64,000 nucleotides of DNA from Albifimbria verrucaria (lineage: Eukaryota > Ascomycota > Sordariomycetes > Hypocreales > Stachybotryaceae): positions 1,178,001 through 1,242,000 of the forward strand of contig JAHREC010000013.1 of assembly GCA_020081605.1 (NCBI GenBank). The letters are read 5' to 3'. Below, one piece after another: positions 1 to 11,957 of the stretch (positions within the stretch are counted from its first letter, which is position 1; each line of letters starts with the position of its first letter). The notes beneath the pieces were generated by a model. It made no database searches and was not told the DNA's origin. It worked only from the letters and a program-made list of their open reading frames with translations. The position numbers and the translations under genes are program-made.

Positions 1-77
1 CTTCCAAGGAGGCCCCAAATTCCTCAGCTGCGCCTAGTCGAGACTTTGACAACACCAGGGATTTTTTATAAAGCATC

Positions 78-1276
78 ATGTCATTTCGCAAAAGGAATGT
101 CGTGATTGGCACTCCCAGTGTATCAGTGTCGCCTAATGTTCGCCTGAACAAGACTCTGGCACCTGGGACGAGACCTTCGCCTCTTGATGGAAGGCTAACT
201 ACATCTACGGGTACCTCATCCCTGGATCAGCTTCTTGCGGGCCACGCCGGGCTGCCCATGGGAACCGGTCTTTTGATCGAAGAGACTGGGACAACGGATT
301 TTGGAGGTATTCTTCTACGGTATTATGCCGCGGAGGGACTCGTCCAAGGCCACCATGTGCATCTGCTGGGCTTTGACGAAACTTGGCGTAGGGAGCTGCC
401 GGGGTTGGGAAACGAATCTAAGTCACGGACGTCCAAGGCAGAGAAAGGCTCGGACGACAAAATGAAGATAGCTTGGCGATATGAGACACTCAGCAACCGG
501 GACGCACCGACAAGAGGTATGTCTCCTCTCTATGCATATGAGCTCACAGCGAACCTACTCTGACATTCTCCAACAGAACATTCACAGGCTTCACCGTCAG
601 CTCCTGGGGCGCGTGTGTTTTGCCACACGTTTGACTTGGCAAAGAGATTGGACAACAGCGCAGTCCAAGGGCAGTTCCATAACTCCCCGGTAGGCGATGT
701 GCTCCAGTCGCGGCCTGCAACCTCGCCTTTTAAGAAGTTTATTGCCGACATTACTTCCAAAGTAACCACTTCATCTCCATCAACTATTCATCGTATCGTT
801 ATCCCAAGTCTCCTCTCGCCCACAATATACTCCTCTTCTTATGCCCAGCCTTCAGAGGTGTTGCAGTTCCTCCACAGCCTGAGGGGCCTGCTACGGGCTT
901 ACCCTACCAGAATTACGGCCATGATCACGCTACCAATCTCACTATACCCTCGGTCCACTGGGCTTACAAGATGGGCCGAGCTGTTGTCAGACGGTGTGCT
1001 CGAGCTCACACCATTGCAGCATCAAATACAAATAATGAGAGACTCTTCAAACGATGCGAAATCCCAAGGACTCCTTCGAGCCCACAGCTTACCCGGGTTT
1101 CATGAGAAGGGTGGAGGACTGGAGGAAGCTGGGTCAGGGAGGATCTGTCGTTCAAACTCAGCAGCTCCAGCGGGTTGACGATAACACCATTCAGTTTACC
1201 TCCCATTGGAGACGAGGAAGAACCCACAAAGAAGTCTAACGAAAACCAAACGAAAAAGGAATCTCTCGATTTCTAA
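78..1276 (+). CDS. ELP4: Elongator complex subunit 4 (PAXNEB family)
   Basis: Elp4 is a RecA-like ATPase-fold subunit of the Elp456 ring of Elongator, which modifies wobble uridines of tRNAs. Exons 78-516 and 577-1276 are joined by an intron of 60 bases (gtatgt...caacag). The N-terminal part has the family pattern around SLDQLLAGHAGLPMGTG and the stretch HVHLLGFDETW; the C-terminal half carries LLRAHSLPGFHEKGGG followed by REDLSFKLSSSSG and a proline-containing tail, both typical of Elp4. These two C-terminal parts are in different frames: one base appears to be missing near 1116-1117 (a GG that should be GGG). With the shift bridged the stop is 1274-1276. Identity is secure from the family motifs; the exact sequence at the shift is inferred. 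Confidence 0.9.
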
Positions 1277-1540
1277 TCTCCACTCTGACTTGGGCCAGGC
1301 TTCTGGCTAGTCTTGTACAACGACTCCAGTCAAAGCTCGGTCTTGCACCCCGGTTGCAGCTTGTCATGCATATATGAATCATCCCCCAACGAAGAGCTAG
1401 CTTAACGGGGCAGACCCATCCATACCTTACATGTGCAATTCCTCTCAAACATTTTTAACAGACGTGCTGCAAAATATTTTTGCTTCCTGTTATTTCTTTT
1501 CGCGACACTCAAGGCGTCTGCAAAGACGCCGACCCAATTG

Positions 1541-1750
1541 GTAAGTCTTTAAATATCCCTCTTTACTTCATTGCATTCGCGCTTCACATGATTATACACT
1601 TGAATATCTGTCAATCCACTGAACACTGTGATGACTACAATTCATTATTACGAAGACGACTTATGATTTTTTTCCCCAAGCGCATCTTCCACTACCTATT
1701 CAACCGCTCAATCCTACCTCAACATCGACTAACATTCTTTGATTCGTTAG
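1541..1750 (+). other. Probable 5' UTR intron of SEN34
   Basis: A GTAAGT donor at 1541 and a ttcgttag acceptor ending at 1750 lie just before the SEN34 ATG at 1756. Reading through would add an unlikely N-terminal extension to the protein, so a spliced leader is the better explanation. Inference from splice-site pattern only. Confidence 0.5.
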
Positions 1751-1755
1751 GTGCA

Positions 1756-2618
1756 ATGGCTTCTCCCGAGCCTGTTCGTATCTCCTGCATCGCTGGGCGA
1801 TATCTTGTCTTTGATGCCGATGCCGTCGCGCTCTTGAGGCGGCAAGCGAATATCAATGGTACCCTGGTAGGGACCACGCCGCAGCAGCCCACTCAGAATA
1901 TTTTTCTCAGCCTACCCGTAGAGCTACGTCCTGAAGAGGCTGAAGCCCTGGTACACAAGAAGTGCGCCTATATCGTAGATGACGTGGCTGCCCATCAGTC
2001 TGCCTTGTGTTCCTCTGATCCAGCCATCAAGAGAGCCTACGTGGATTCGTTGAGGCGAAGGAAGCAGGCGGCGCAGAAGATCCTCTCGGACAAGCATGCG
2101 CAGAAGGCCGCTGAGGTTGCCGAGCGGCTCGGACGCGCTAAGCCGAAGTCTCAGCCGTCGCCAGCGCCTCTAGACGTTGCCGGTAGTGCCGAAAACATCT
2201 CCCATAGTAATGCAGACCTTGGTGACGGCACAGCAACCGCTCCATCCCAGGTTGATTTGATGAGCGTCACTCCTACGTCGAGCCGCGACCTCATCACCAA
2301 GCAAGAAGATAATGCGTGTAGTTTGCGTGATGTTCCGAGGGGTCCCGTCTGCAGTTTCCTCCAAGATACAGGCTACTACATGACACCTGGCCTTCGCTTT
2401 GGAGCACGATACAGCGTCTACCCAGGTGATCCGCTCAGGTTTCATGCCCATTTCATGGCGAATCAGTACGATTGGGACGAGCAAATCCCTTACTCGATAT
2501 TGTCGGAGGCGGCAGACTCGCGACAGCCGTGAAAAAGGCCTTCTTGATTGGTGGTCAACCATCAGGCACAGAGAATCCCACAGTCAAGATGTACAGCATA
2601 GAATGGGCTGCTATGTAA
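1756..2618 (+). CDS. SEN34: tRNA-splicing endonuclease catalytic subunit Sen34
   Basis: Sen34 cleaves the 3' splice site of intron-containing pre-tRNAs as one of two catalytic subunits of the SEN tetramer. The start at 1756 (MASPEPVRISC) begins the conserved N-terminal domain; a charged, Ala-rich linker (about residues 95-190) follows; the C-terminal nuclease domain has the GYYMTPGLRFGA stretch and YPGDPLRFHAHF, whose Tyr and His eight residues apart match the family's catalytic pair. The third catalytic residue, a Lys in the LATAVKKAF region, lies beyond a frame break: the CCC at 2487-2489 appears to lack one C. Bridged, the protein runs through DIVGGGRLATAV to a stop at 2616-2618. Read literally, the frame ends at 2532 and loses the catalytic Lys. 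The gene is tail-to-tail with the RING gene, 202 bases away. Confidence 0.9.
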
Positions 2619-2820
2619 AGAACGGCTGTTTGAGACTAGTTAAGAAATATACACTACTTGAGCCATTAGACTATCCATACCCACTGCCCGAGATATGATC
2701 AAGTGAAAAGCAGTAAATCAACAATAACAATGTGCTGTTGCCTATGCCAACGCCCCAAAAATGCACGCTCCGGCCATAGTTTTGGGCCAGATGCTTGAGT
2801 AAATCACTATCTACGTATAC

Positions 2821-5643
2821 TCAAGGAACAAATATGCGACTAAAGCTGATGACTTCACGCCGGCAACAGACACACTTGTCAAAGTTGTTCATAGCGAGCG
2901 AGACACGGCAGTCGTCGCAAAGACTGAGACAGCGGCAGGGCCAAACGATGATTGTCCGCGGGGAACACTGGCACACCACGCATTGTGGTCCGTCACCGCC
3001 CATTCCGGCTGCGCCTTGCTGCCATTGGACTGCCTCTGCCGGTTCCTGGGCCGATGCCTGTCTCCGAGAGATGAGGAGCTGCTCTAGTAGGTGTTCCTCT
3101 TCCTCGGGAGAGAGTTTCGTGGCTCTTCCACGAGCAGCAATTTGCGCAGCGCGTGGTGGGGTCATGGTCAAGACCCGAGTCCGCTTGAGCTGCTCTAGCC
3201 GCCGGAATTGGGACCTGGTCATAATGCGATCGCTCTGGAAATGTGCTGAAAGAGTCAGCGCTTCCTCTCGCTCTTCCGCATTTTGAGGATGCAAAAGTCG
3301 AGCCAGGTCTCCGATGTGCAAGGGGCTGTCGACAGCCGGTGTGCTTTGTCGAGTGGCATATGGTGATGACTGAGTTGGCGTTCTTTGGCCAGAATGTTCA
3401 GATTCCCATCCATCATCTTCATCATCCGTTTCACCTGCTCGAGTTGACATGGAGACAACACTTGTATTGTCCCAATCATCATCTGCAGGTGTGAAATCAC
3501 CGCTCGAGTCGTTGGAACCCCACCATCCACCCTTTAGCCAGTAATTATATAAATCTTTATCAAGGACTTCGTCGTCTTGATCGTGGTCAACACGTCTAAA
3601 CTCTGCTTCGACGTCGATGCCGTCTGTGTTAGAGCCAAATCCATTGTCGTTCGTTGCAGAAGCCGGATCACCACCAGTGCGGGCCGTTGATTGCTTAGGT
3701 GTGGCATTTCCATCCTTGTCTAGTTTTGGTCGTTGAGCAAGCCATAATAACCATGCTGGTTGAGCCCTAATGCGTAACAACGCAAGAACCCAGAGCAAAG
3801 AGATTGCGAACAGCTTCGCCAAAAGCTTGTTTATGCTTAGCATGAATTCAAGAGCCATGAACCACCGTGAGCTTCGTTCGGTGGCACCAATCCCAGCACG
3901 GGCGCCTCGCTCGCGGCCTTTGGGTACTTTTGCGCAGCCCGCTCTCTGGCATAACCGTTCGAAGCGCCAAGGAGGCCTCCTTGACAGGTATCAGACCTAT
4001 GGCTCCGATCTGATCATATTTCGAGCTCGGCAGCCCCATACCAATCCATTGCTTATGCATTTCCTCGGCTTCGCGCAAACGTGCTTCCTCAAGCCATGTA
4101 TGATGTTTGAGGCTGACTCCGCGATCTTCGTTAAGATAGACAGCTTCACTTGCCATTGTGATGGCTGCAAAACCAGTTCTTAATAAGGCTGTATAGAAAT
4201 CCATTTCTCTGTTAATGCGAATCTCCGATAAGGAGACATTAGCCTGCATGTTTTCGTGAGCATGAGCAATCCGCTGACGGAACGTCATGGAAGAGAGCTC
4301 AGGATTCGCCGAAGATGCCAACGCCGATAGAACTATGGCTAGAGCATATATGCAGAAACATATGAGGATCCCGCTTAAGACCAGAACGTGCGGAACAAAG
4401 CCGATAATACAAACGGTGGGGAACCTCAACAACCCCTGAGAGGCAGGCTCGTCGAGGTCGAAGGCAATGACACTCCAAACGATGCTCCCCATAAAGCAGA
4501 GGCCCCAAAATCCGGTGTTCACCAGGCGATACTTGGCCTGCAGATCAAAGATGCCCAGAACATGGCTGCTAATGTGCGATAAGGAGGAGAGCAGGGCAAC
4601 CAATAGGACCTCGGGGAGGTGTTGACCCTCTTGAGTATCATTGACCTAGTCAGAGCAATGGATGTTCCCATTTTCGACGGCATAGCTTCGGTGGGTTGTG
4701 CGCTTGAGAAGGTCCCCAGCCGAGCTGGTTACTCACGGCGGCGTCGGCCTCGGCAAAGGCCAATGACTGCTCAAATAGCGTCATGCCTGTCTCTGCGGCG
4801 ATTGGGCGACCTTGGATGGCGCACGATAACGTCTCAAAGAAGTGGCTCAAGCAGAATGACCCAAACAGCGGCCAAAGGGTAGAGAGAGATCCACGCAGCT
4901 CATGCGGAGGCATGTCGTCCGTTGCCGGGATCATAGCGACAGCCGCACACGAATGCTGATCTGTAGCCCCCAAGAGGAGAGCAGAGCTTACAGTGTTCAG
5001 CACGGTATTCCGGTGGGAGAACATGAGATCGGAACTTCGCGTAGCGTTACCCCATCGAAGGAGAGCAAAGTCCGGTGACGTTTGACACTGGATGGATTGC
5101 AGGAGAGTACGCGCCTGGACAATGAGAAGCACGAGCGGCAGCAGCCGCAGAATGACTCTGATGTGCCATCGGAAGCGTGAGCGTCGCCTGGTGGCGGCAA
5201 ATATATGTGTTCTGTTAAGGACAATGGCCATGGCAATGCAGGAGATGGCCCATTTGCTAGTGGCGTAGCTGAAGACGCTGCCCAGACCGCGAGCACCGTC
5301 GGCGGATAGGCGGGAGACGTGAGATACGGGATCGGCATCGGGGCCGGGCGACGTGACGGGCTCCATGACACTGTAGAGAGTCTGGTGGGCGGCGAGGGGA
5401 CGAAGCGGATCGGCGTCGACGGGGCGGACCCGACCAAGGTCGCGGCGTTGTTGAGGGGTCGGGAGAGGTGACAAACGACCCAAGCTTCATGAACATGCGC
5501 GGGCCTGCCCAGACGATGTCCTCGAGCGATGGGGCATAACGAGTGACGTTGACCGCCCAGGCTGACAAGTTATACCAGCTGGCCGTGTTCTGAAGGCCGG
5601 GGTAGCCAGGCGACGTCGGCAACGTTGACGCGATGTCAGCCAT
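2821..5643 (-). CDS. Asi1-type polytopic membrane RING E3 ubiquitin ligase
   Basis: Start 5643 (MADIASTLP); exons about 5643-4737 and 4645-2821 with a 91-base intron (gtgagt...gactag). The N-terminal two thirds has several hydrophobic segments (near 5270-5200, 5140-5090, 4580-4480, 4430-4310, 3860-3740), then an acidic low-complexity region (3600-3370), and a C-terminal RING: CVVCQCSPRTIIVWPCRC...CDDCRVS...CVCCRREV, ending FSRIFVP at the stop. This C-terminus is typical of fungal relatives of yeast Asi1/Asi3, inner-nuclear-membrane ligases that degrade misplaced membrane proteins. Four frame breaks fit single missing bases at 5461-5463 (GGG), 5387-5389 (GGG), 3976-3977 (CC) and 3928-3931 (TTTT), plus-strand positions. 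A short extra intron near 5400 is an alternative for the first two. Function by analogy; RING assignment firm. Confidence 0.8.
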
Positions 5644-5857
5644 CGAAGGTCCGGCTCTCGAAGGGGGACGGTAGACTGCGGAAGCAACAGGAGCTTCTCC
5701 TGGGGCACACTATGTCACGCAAATAGTGAGCCAAGAGGAAGGCATTGTGTCTGGATGGTCGTGGGATGTCGCCGAAAAGGAGGGACGGGGTCGGCGCAGG
5801 ACGAGGACGAGGTAGTATGCTGTTGGTAACTTACAGTACAGTTACCTTGATCCAAGG

Positions 5858-5885
5858 CAGGTAGGTAGGCAGGTACCTACCTATC
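5858..5885. repeat. TAGG/CCTA palindromic simple repeat
   Basis: Short run of GGTAGGTAGG followed by GGTACCTACCTA about 215 bases upstream of the RING gene start. The unit reads the same on both strands as GGTA/TACC, so clusters can form hairpins. The same motif recurs in other intergenic regions of this window. Confidence 0.7.
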
Positions 5886-6239
5886 GATAAACGTGCCAAG
5901 TCACTCCGTGCATGTGCAGACACATTCAGCGCTACCCATGCAGGAAGAAGCGGTAGGCCTGAACTCTACCTCTGGTTAGCAGCATAGTACATACTACATC
6001 AGGTCACACGTCCACTTTCCAAGACGCGCCTCCAGCACCAAAGTGCACCAAAGGACCCGGCTCGCGGGCGCTAGCTTCAGGTCTGCAGCAGTGTGGAGAT
6101 CGCAATTGTTGTGCTGTGCTGTCTTGGCTGTTAGCTCGACAGCTCTTGTTGCCTGCATACCTGCATGCCTACATGACCATTGCCAGTGCTAGGGAAGCTT
6201 GGGAGACACGATTGTGCCAATGTGATATGATCAAGGCGT

Positions 6240-6400
6240 CTACGTAAGGTTAGTAGGAGGTAGGTAGGTAGGTACTCTACGTAGGTAGGTACTACACCTA
6301 AGTACTGACTGACTACAACTACCTAGGTACCTATGCCCGACCGGCCATGCCTTAACAAGCATACTACCTACCCAGGTAGGTACCTACTTACTTTGTGCCC
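6240..6400. repeat. Largest TAGG/CCTA repeat cluster
   Basis: Several runs of GGTAGGTAGGTA and its complement TACCTACCTA, separated by short spacers, fill about 160 bases. No gene overlaps. Seen directly; its role, if any, is unknown. Confidence 0.7.
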
Positions 6401-6932
6401 AGCGGCCCGGTCTTGAAACTCGGCTAAACACGCCCCCAGCATGGCCCAAACCACGAGTTGACACCCCAACCCGAGCGCCACAACTGCCTACCAGCAACGT
6501 ACGCAAACACCCGTCACCCTAGACCACTACGCATCGCTCTCACAACGACGCTCTCACAACGATCCAGCAACAGTAAAAACTTGATAGGAGCAATTTACTC
6601 TGTACGCCAACTTATGATTACTCTGTAGTAGCCCCTTTACATTCATTCAACTAGCCAAAACTCGTCTCAGCCATCGGATCCCCCACTGCGCCAGTGACAA
6701 TTTCTCCTCGCAGTTTTAAATTATCCAGCAGTAGCCAGTCATGATTCAGCACGAACCCGTTACGCTACACATTTGGGTATGCTATAGCCCTTCGATGGGT
6801 ATATGCGGGGTGATCAAAGTCCTCCGACCATGTCTCGGGCGTGCGAGTTTCGATAATCAGGCCTTTTGTACGAGAAGAAAGCAGGCCGCTCGCTTTCCTT
6901 GTTTTCTCATTTCCCTGGAACACCTTGCCAGC

Positions 6933-7839
6933 TCAAGCTCCAATGATTGCTTCCTCGAGTGATGCTGATATCGCCTGGTAGGTGCCCTTGCTCGCTTGGA
7001 TAGCGCGAGCCACCAGCATTCTCTGAAGGTCAGTATCAGATGAAGGCAATTGCCCTTCAGCCACAGGTTCGTTATTTCGTCTCGGGCTGGTAGATACCCT
7101 ACGCAGCAGGCTGCTAGAATCTTCTCATGTTCTGAAGGCGCAGGATCGAGCACGACAATGGGCGAGCTCTCGTCGGGACCTGCAACAAGCGCAGCCACTC
7201 CGCCTGAAATAGTGTCCACGCAATCGATCCCAGCATCGGCAATGGCGGCGGCTGCCACAGTAATGCATTGACCTAACACAACCATCATATCCCACTCTTC
7301 GTTTCCACCCTCAACCGCCACATCGCGTGCCTGGTCACCTTCGATGATGGTGACCACGACGTCAACTCCGCTCTTGGGCCAACGATCCGCAATCATAGCA
7401 CCACGCAAGGTAGTTTCCAAGTGTGTGCTGAGATCCCTCTCGCTTGAATCCCGGAGATACCCTCTACGCTGCCTTGTTGCAAAGGGTGCGTACTTGACGT
7501 GGGTAGTTAGGACCATGTGTGGTGAGAAAGGCGCTGAGCGAGGTAAAGATCTAGGTCCATGAACAGTGCAAGTGAGCTTCATACCACCCCTTGCAGAGCC
7601 ATCATGCGGTTCCACCTCCAAGTAGGCTGACCCAGATGCGGATGGAGTGACGCCAGTCCTAAGGTCTATAAATGGTTAACTCTCACAGGGTCTTTCTTCC
7701 GGTTTAGCATGCTTCACTTACACATAGCCCGAATGCCGTTCGCTGCTCTTTGACGAGCCACACTGAATTGTTTGTCTACCTCATAGATCGGAGGAACTGT
7801 CGCTCCTGCTGGGCCGTTGACTCGCCGTCTGTCTGACAT
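6933..7839 (-). CDS. MTR3: Exosome core subunit Mtr3 (RNase PH-like)
   Basis: Mtr3 is one of the six RNase PH-fold subunits of the eukaryotic exosome ring; it is structural, not catalytic. Exon 1 is 7839-7722 (MSDRRRVNGPAG, then PIYEVDKQFSVARQR); an intron of 56 bases (gtaagt...tttatag) leads to exon 2 at 7665. Exon 2 carries GVTPSASGSAYLEVE, the RNase PH core with AAAAIADAGIDCVDTISGG, and the second-domain stretch LAACCVGYLPARDEITNLW. After that one base is missing in the CCC at 7053-7055 (plus strand); bridged, the protein continues QLPSSDTDLQRMLVARAIQASK and ends EEAIIGA at stop 6935-6933. The literal frame runs on to 6857 with an unrelated basic tail. Identification rests on the RNase PH pattern and the N-terminal fungal Mtr3 motif. 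Confidence 0.87.
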
Positions 7840-10299
7840 TGCAAAGTGACCGTAACTACCAATGGGGGTTGTGTCGTATAAATCAAGCAGTCAATGTAAA
7901 TGTTTGCAGCATAGACTACCAGGCAAATGAAGATGCCTGTATTCAACTAGCGGGGTCGTTTTGGAGGAGAGGTTAGCTTTGCCGAGAAAATGGATACTTT
8001 AGTCAGCATATTGCATTAAGCGATTCAGTAACCGAAAGCACATATAGTTCTTCTTGGATTTTTTTCTTCTCTGCTTTCTACCTCAATGATCATGAACTCT
8101 TGACAAACACAAAGAGCTCTTGCCTCGGCCATTGCGGCCCAAACCCTGGCTTTAGGGCCTGCACACGCTTCACAAATCTTTGATCGTGTTATGGTAACAA
8201 TGGTAAGCGCTCACCAATGCAAATTCAGGCCCTGCTTGATTATCGTCGCATTCCCTCCCCATGACCTCAACTGATGATACACACACCACTGTTCTCGCGA
8301 CTTCTGAGCGATTCGAACAACATGCACTACCATCTGACTTTCAATGTTGATGATTCCTTCACGATGCTTCCAAGAAGTAGACTGGATCGCTAACTTATCA
8401 TCAGGAGTCCATTCAGTAATTGTATATCTGGGCCGTCACCCTGCTTCGGTTTATCTTTTCTTTGTTCAGGTAAGATCATTTCCTATCATCTAATTATTAC
8501 CCTATCGTCGATGATGAGAAACCTTTTCATCCAGTTCTGCTACTGAACCACTGTGATGACTCCTAAATTACCATACCAAGATCTCTGATATCTCGACTAC
8601 TTTCATATTTTCTACTACAGCTCGATGTTGTGAATAGTTTTGCTAACATTGTGAAAGTTATAATCAGATCACCTGAAGCTTCACTTCCAAATCTGGACTG
8701 CGACATTCTCTGGTATGTACAATGCTTTCAGGTTACATTATCCTCTTCACACGCCTCCCATGACATGATGACACAAGTTCTATCCATTCAACGATCTCCT
8801 CCTGGCCGAGTCGTGCTTCCGCACGCTAGCACATCCTTGATGTGTAATGATGGGTTGTGGAGTTGCCTTTCGGGGTTTAATTCGACTTCAGTGTCCTGTC
8901 TGGGCATCTTCCGTTTTGGACGGTGTTTCAGCCGGGGCCGGTCAGGCGAATGAGTAAACCGGCTTGTCTGAGCCATCTCCATTACATCAACCGTCAAATT
9001 TTATTCGTTTCGGAAGTTTCACTCTTACTAACGGTTGAAAGTTTTGCCATAGCGCCTTGTGGAGTCGACATGGAACCCTGCATCCGTCACAGCTTCCCGT
9101 GAGTATTGTGGTAAGTCATGCTGAAGTCTAGATGTTCGTAGTATTGTCAAAGAAAGCGAGCATGTGAGTTGGCCCATTCACTGGTCATTGACGGTAGCTC
9201 TTTCATCGTTTAGTAACGGGATCCGATGGATGACCTCAAGGAACATCTTATCATATGTTTGAGGCACATTGATCTTCCGACTCCATTTTATGCACAGCTC
9301 TGTACCCAAATCTGATGCCTTACGGGTTATCCTTGATCCATGTGCTGTTCTCTCGACTTGGTCGGTTTTTTCAACAGGCGAATTTCGCTCCTTGATGTGC
9401 CATTGTACGCGCATTTATTTGGTACCAGGCCTCGCATGTGCCTCACGCATGGCCCCACAGCGTTTTAAACTACCAATATTGATGTTAGAGTATTTGGCTT
9501 GCGCAGTTCGCGCACGCTTAGCAGCTCTTGTTTGATTCCTAAACTCTTCGATCCGAAGTTCGTTTGCATAGAGTCACATGGTGGTGGCGTTGGGAAGGGA
9601 GTAATAATACTTGAAAAAGGAAACGATTGTCTAAGAACAACAATAATGTAAGGTTACATCCCAACTCAGTAGCCTTCATTTTCTGTGAACAGGAGAATTC
9701 TGGAATGCATTGACGCGATTGTGGGCGACTATACGTAAACTTGCAACATCTGTCTGCGAGAAACCATCAGGTCAACGCAGATTGAGATGGGAGGTAACTT
9801 GCTGTTTTCAGACAGGACCCCTAGTCCGGACTGAACTCCTGGCGGGACCCCCTTACCTGCCTCCAAGTACCGGAGAGGTATTAACAGGAGGTGATAAGTG
9901 ATAAGGCTGTGAGTTGGGGTACGTACCTGCCTCTAGTACACGCAAGTCCGCATTGAGATAAGTTGCACGTACCTGACAGATATCGCAGTAGCCAACTTCA
10001 TCTCAAGCGCTCTGGCAACCAGTGCGATCGTCTTCGACCCCTTTCACCATCACCTCGCGTTGTTTGGCAACTCGATCACTTCACAGCCCAGCTGGAATCA
10101 ATTGGCGATTGGGTAGGCTCAAACACTTTGACACGATTGTGTTTCGGCACTGCTTAGGCAATCTTCGCATGTCTGTTGACCACTGTGCAAGATGATGCTC
10201 CGGCATCAGGCAAGCAGCTATTCCAATGGCTATCCTCGTGGGAATACTTTCGACATGTCACCCCATCCGTAAGAAACCCCTGTCTTGACTCTTTTGTCG
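7840..10299. other. Long gene-poor intergenic region
   Basis: Nearly 2.5 kb between the divergent starts of MTR3 (-) and ANP1 (+). Short open frames occur (for example 8630-8953 and 9269-9535) but none shows recognisable domains, consistent codon use or plausible splice structure. The region contains several T-rich and CT-rich stretches and no clear tRNA or simple-repeat cluster. It most likely holds the two promoters and possibly a long ANP1 leader or an unrecognised non-coding RNA. Confidence 0.5.
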
Positions 10300-11957
10300 A
10301 TGATGCGCCCCAAACCTCTAATGCTAGTTGCGAAATACAGTTTTCAACCACGAACATCCCTTCCTGCCAGCCGACGGCGCAAGAAGCTATTCACTCGACT
10401 CGGTGTCGCCGGCGTATTGATCGTTGTTCTCATAATTTGGCTCTGGCCGTCCAGTCCCTTAGCCTCAATCTTTTCTCTCGGTCTTCTCTCCACCAGCGGC
10501 GGCCTTGAACTCGAGACCGTGCGATACTACGACCTGACCACCGTTCAAGGTACCGCTAGAGGCTTCGAGCGCGAAGAACGAATCCTTCTTTGCGTCCCGC
10601 TTCGTGATGCCGAGCCGCATCTCGCTATGTTCTTCTCTCACCTACGAAATTTTACGTACCCCCATAATCTCATCGATTTGGCATTCCTTGTTTCCGATTC
10701 GAAAGACCGTACATTGGAGGTACTGATCGAGAACCTGGAGAAAATCCAAGCCGACGAGGATCCGAAGCAGCCATATGGAGAAATATCAATAATCGAGAAG
10801 GATTTCGGCCAAAAGGTGAACCAAGATGTTGAGAGTCGTCATGGTTTTGCTGCGCAGGCCAGTCGAAGGAAGCTGATGGCGCAAGCACGCAATTGGTTGC
10901 TGAGTGCTGCATTGCGACCGTACCACTCTTGGGTCTATTGGCGGGATGTGGATGTTGAAACGGCACCCTTTACCATTTTGGAAGATCTGATGCGCCACAA
11001 CAAAGACGTGATTGTTCCAAGTAAGCAATAGGGATGTCCCTGGCGCTCTTGTGTGATGCTAACTTTAGATTCGCAGATGTTTGGCGTCCACTTCCTGACT
11101 GGCTAGGAGGAGAACAACCCTATGACCTCAACTCTTGGCAAGAGTCGGAGACAGCTCTGGCATTAGCCGACACGCTCGACGAGGATGCCGTCATCGTTGA
11201 AGGCTACGCCGAATATGCTACGTGGAGACCGCATTTAGCCTACCTTCGAGATCCCTACGGAGACCCAGATATGGAGATGGAAATTGATGGCGTTGGTGGT
11301 GTCAGTATCTTGGCTAAAGCCAAAGTCTTCCGATCCGGCGTACATTTTCCGGCTTTCAGCTTTGAAAAGCATGCCGAGACCGAAGGATTCGGCAAGGTAC
11401 GCAGCGTAGATCTGTCATGGACAATGTGGGCTAACCTCGGATTCAGATGGCAAAGAAAATGCAATACTCCGTTGTGGGCCTGCCGCACTATGTCATATGG
11501 CATCTCTACGAACCCAGCGTAGATGACATCCGCCATATGGAGGTACGTACTGTCATACACCCGAAAACAAACCAGTAACTGACCGGCTCTGCAGGAGATG
11601 GAACAAGAGAGGCTCGCACGTGAGAAGGAAGAGGAGGAAAAGAAGGCTAAAGAGCAGAAGATCAAGGAGGAGTTTGAGGACACTAACAAGCAATGGGAGA
11701 AGGATAAACAGGATATGCAGAACCTTGCAACAGAGCAGCAGAAGCAGCAACAAGAGAAGAAGCAGGAACAGAAAGTTGAGCAACAACCACCGAGCAAGGG
11801 ACAAGAAAAACCAGTTGAAGAGAAGAAGCCCAACGATGTTAAGCCTGTGGCAGTCAATGAGGCAGGCAACGGGGCAGCTAATGGGGCAGCTAAAGGGGCG
11901 GCGGCTAAAGCTGCTGATGCCGCGGCAGGTCAGGCGGAAGCTGAAAAGGCTTCCTAA
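10300..11957 (+). CDS. ANP1: Mannan polymerase II subunit Anp1 (Anp1/Van1/Mnn9 family)
   Basis: Golgi alpha-1,6-mannosyltransferase subunit that extends the mannan backbone of N-glycans. Exons 10300-11020, 11077-11396, 11447-11542 and 11595-11957; three introns of 50-56 bases with GT-AG ends. The first two codons are both ATG (10300 or 10303 start). A basic stretch (RRRKKLFTR) precedes a single membrane anchor (residues about 35-60), as in type II Golgi enzymes. The catalytic domain has YWRDVDVE, the DxD-type metal-binding motif, VWRPLPDWLGGEQPYDLNSW and the GGVSILAKAKVFRSG region characteristic of the family. After PHYVIWHLYEPS the C-terminus is a highly charged Glu/Lys/Gln coiled coil (11595-11800) and an Ala-rich tail. 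No frame break was found, unlike most neighbours. Confidence 0.93.

Larger units (their letters stand above)
5644..6932. other. Intergenic region with TAGG/CCTA repeat clusters
   Basis: About 1.3 kb between the divergent-free 5' end of the RING gene and the 3' end of MTR3. No supported coding sequence. It holds two clusters of interrupted GGTAGGTAGGTACC / GGTACCTACCTA repeats (5858-5885 and 6240-6400). The rest is unremarkable, moderately GC-rich sequence likely to include the promoter of the minus-strand RING gene. Confidence 0.6.

Noticed and set aside
1480..1755. Upstream extension of SEN34 from 1480
   Set aside because: The extension has no family similarity and is interrupted by a good GTAAGT...TTAG intron; the conserved protein starts at 1756.
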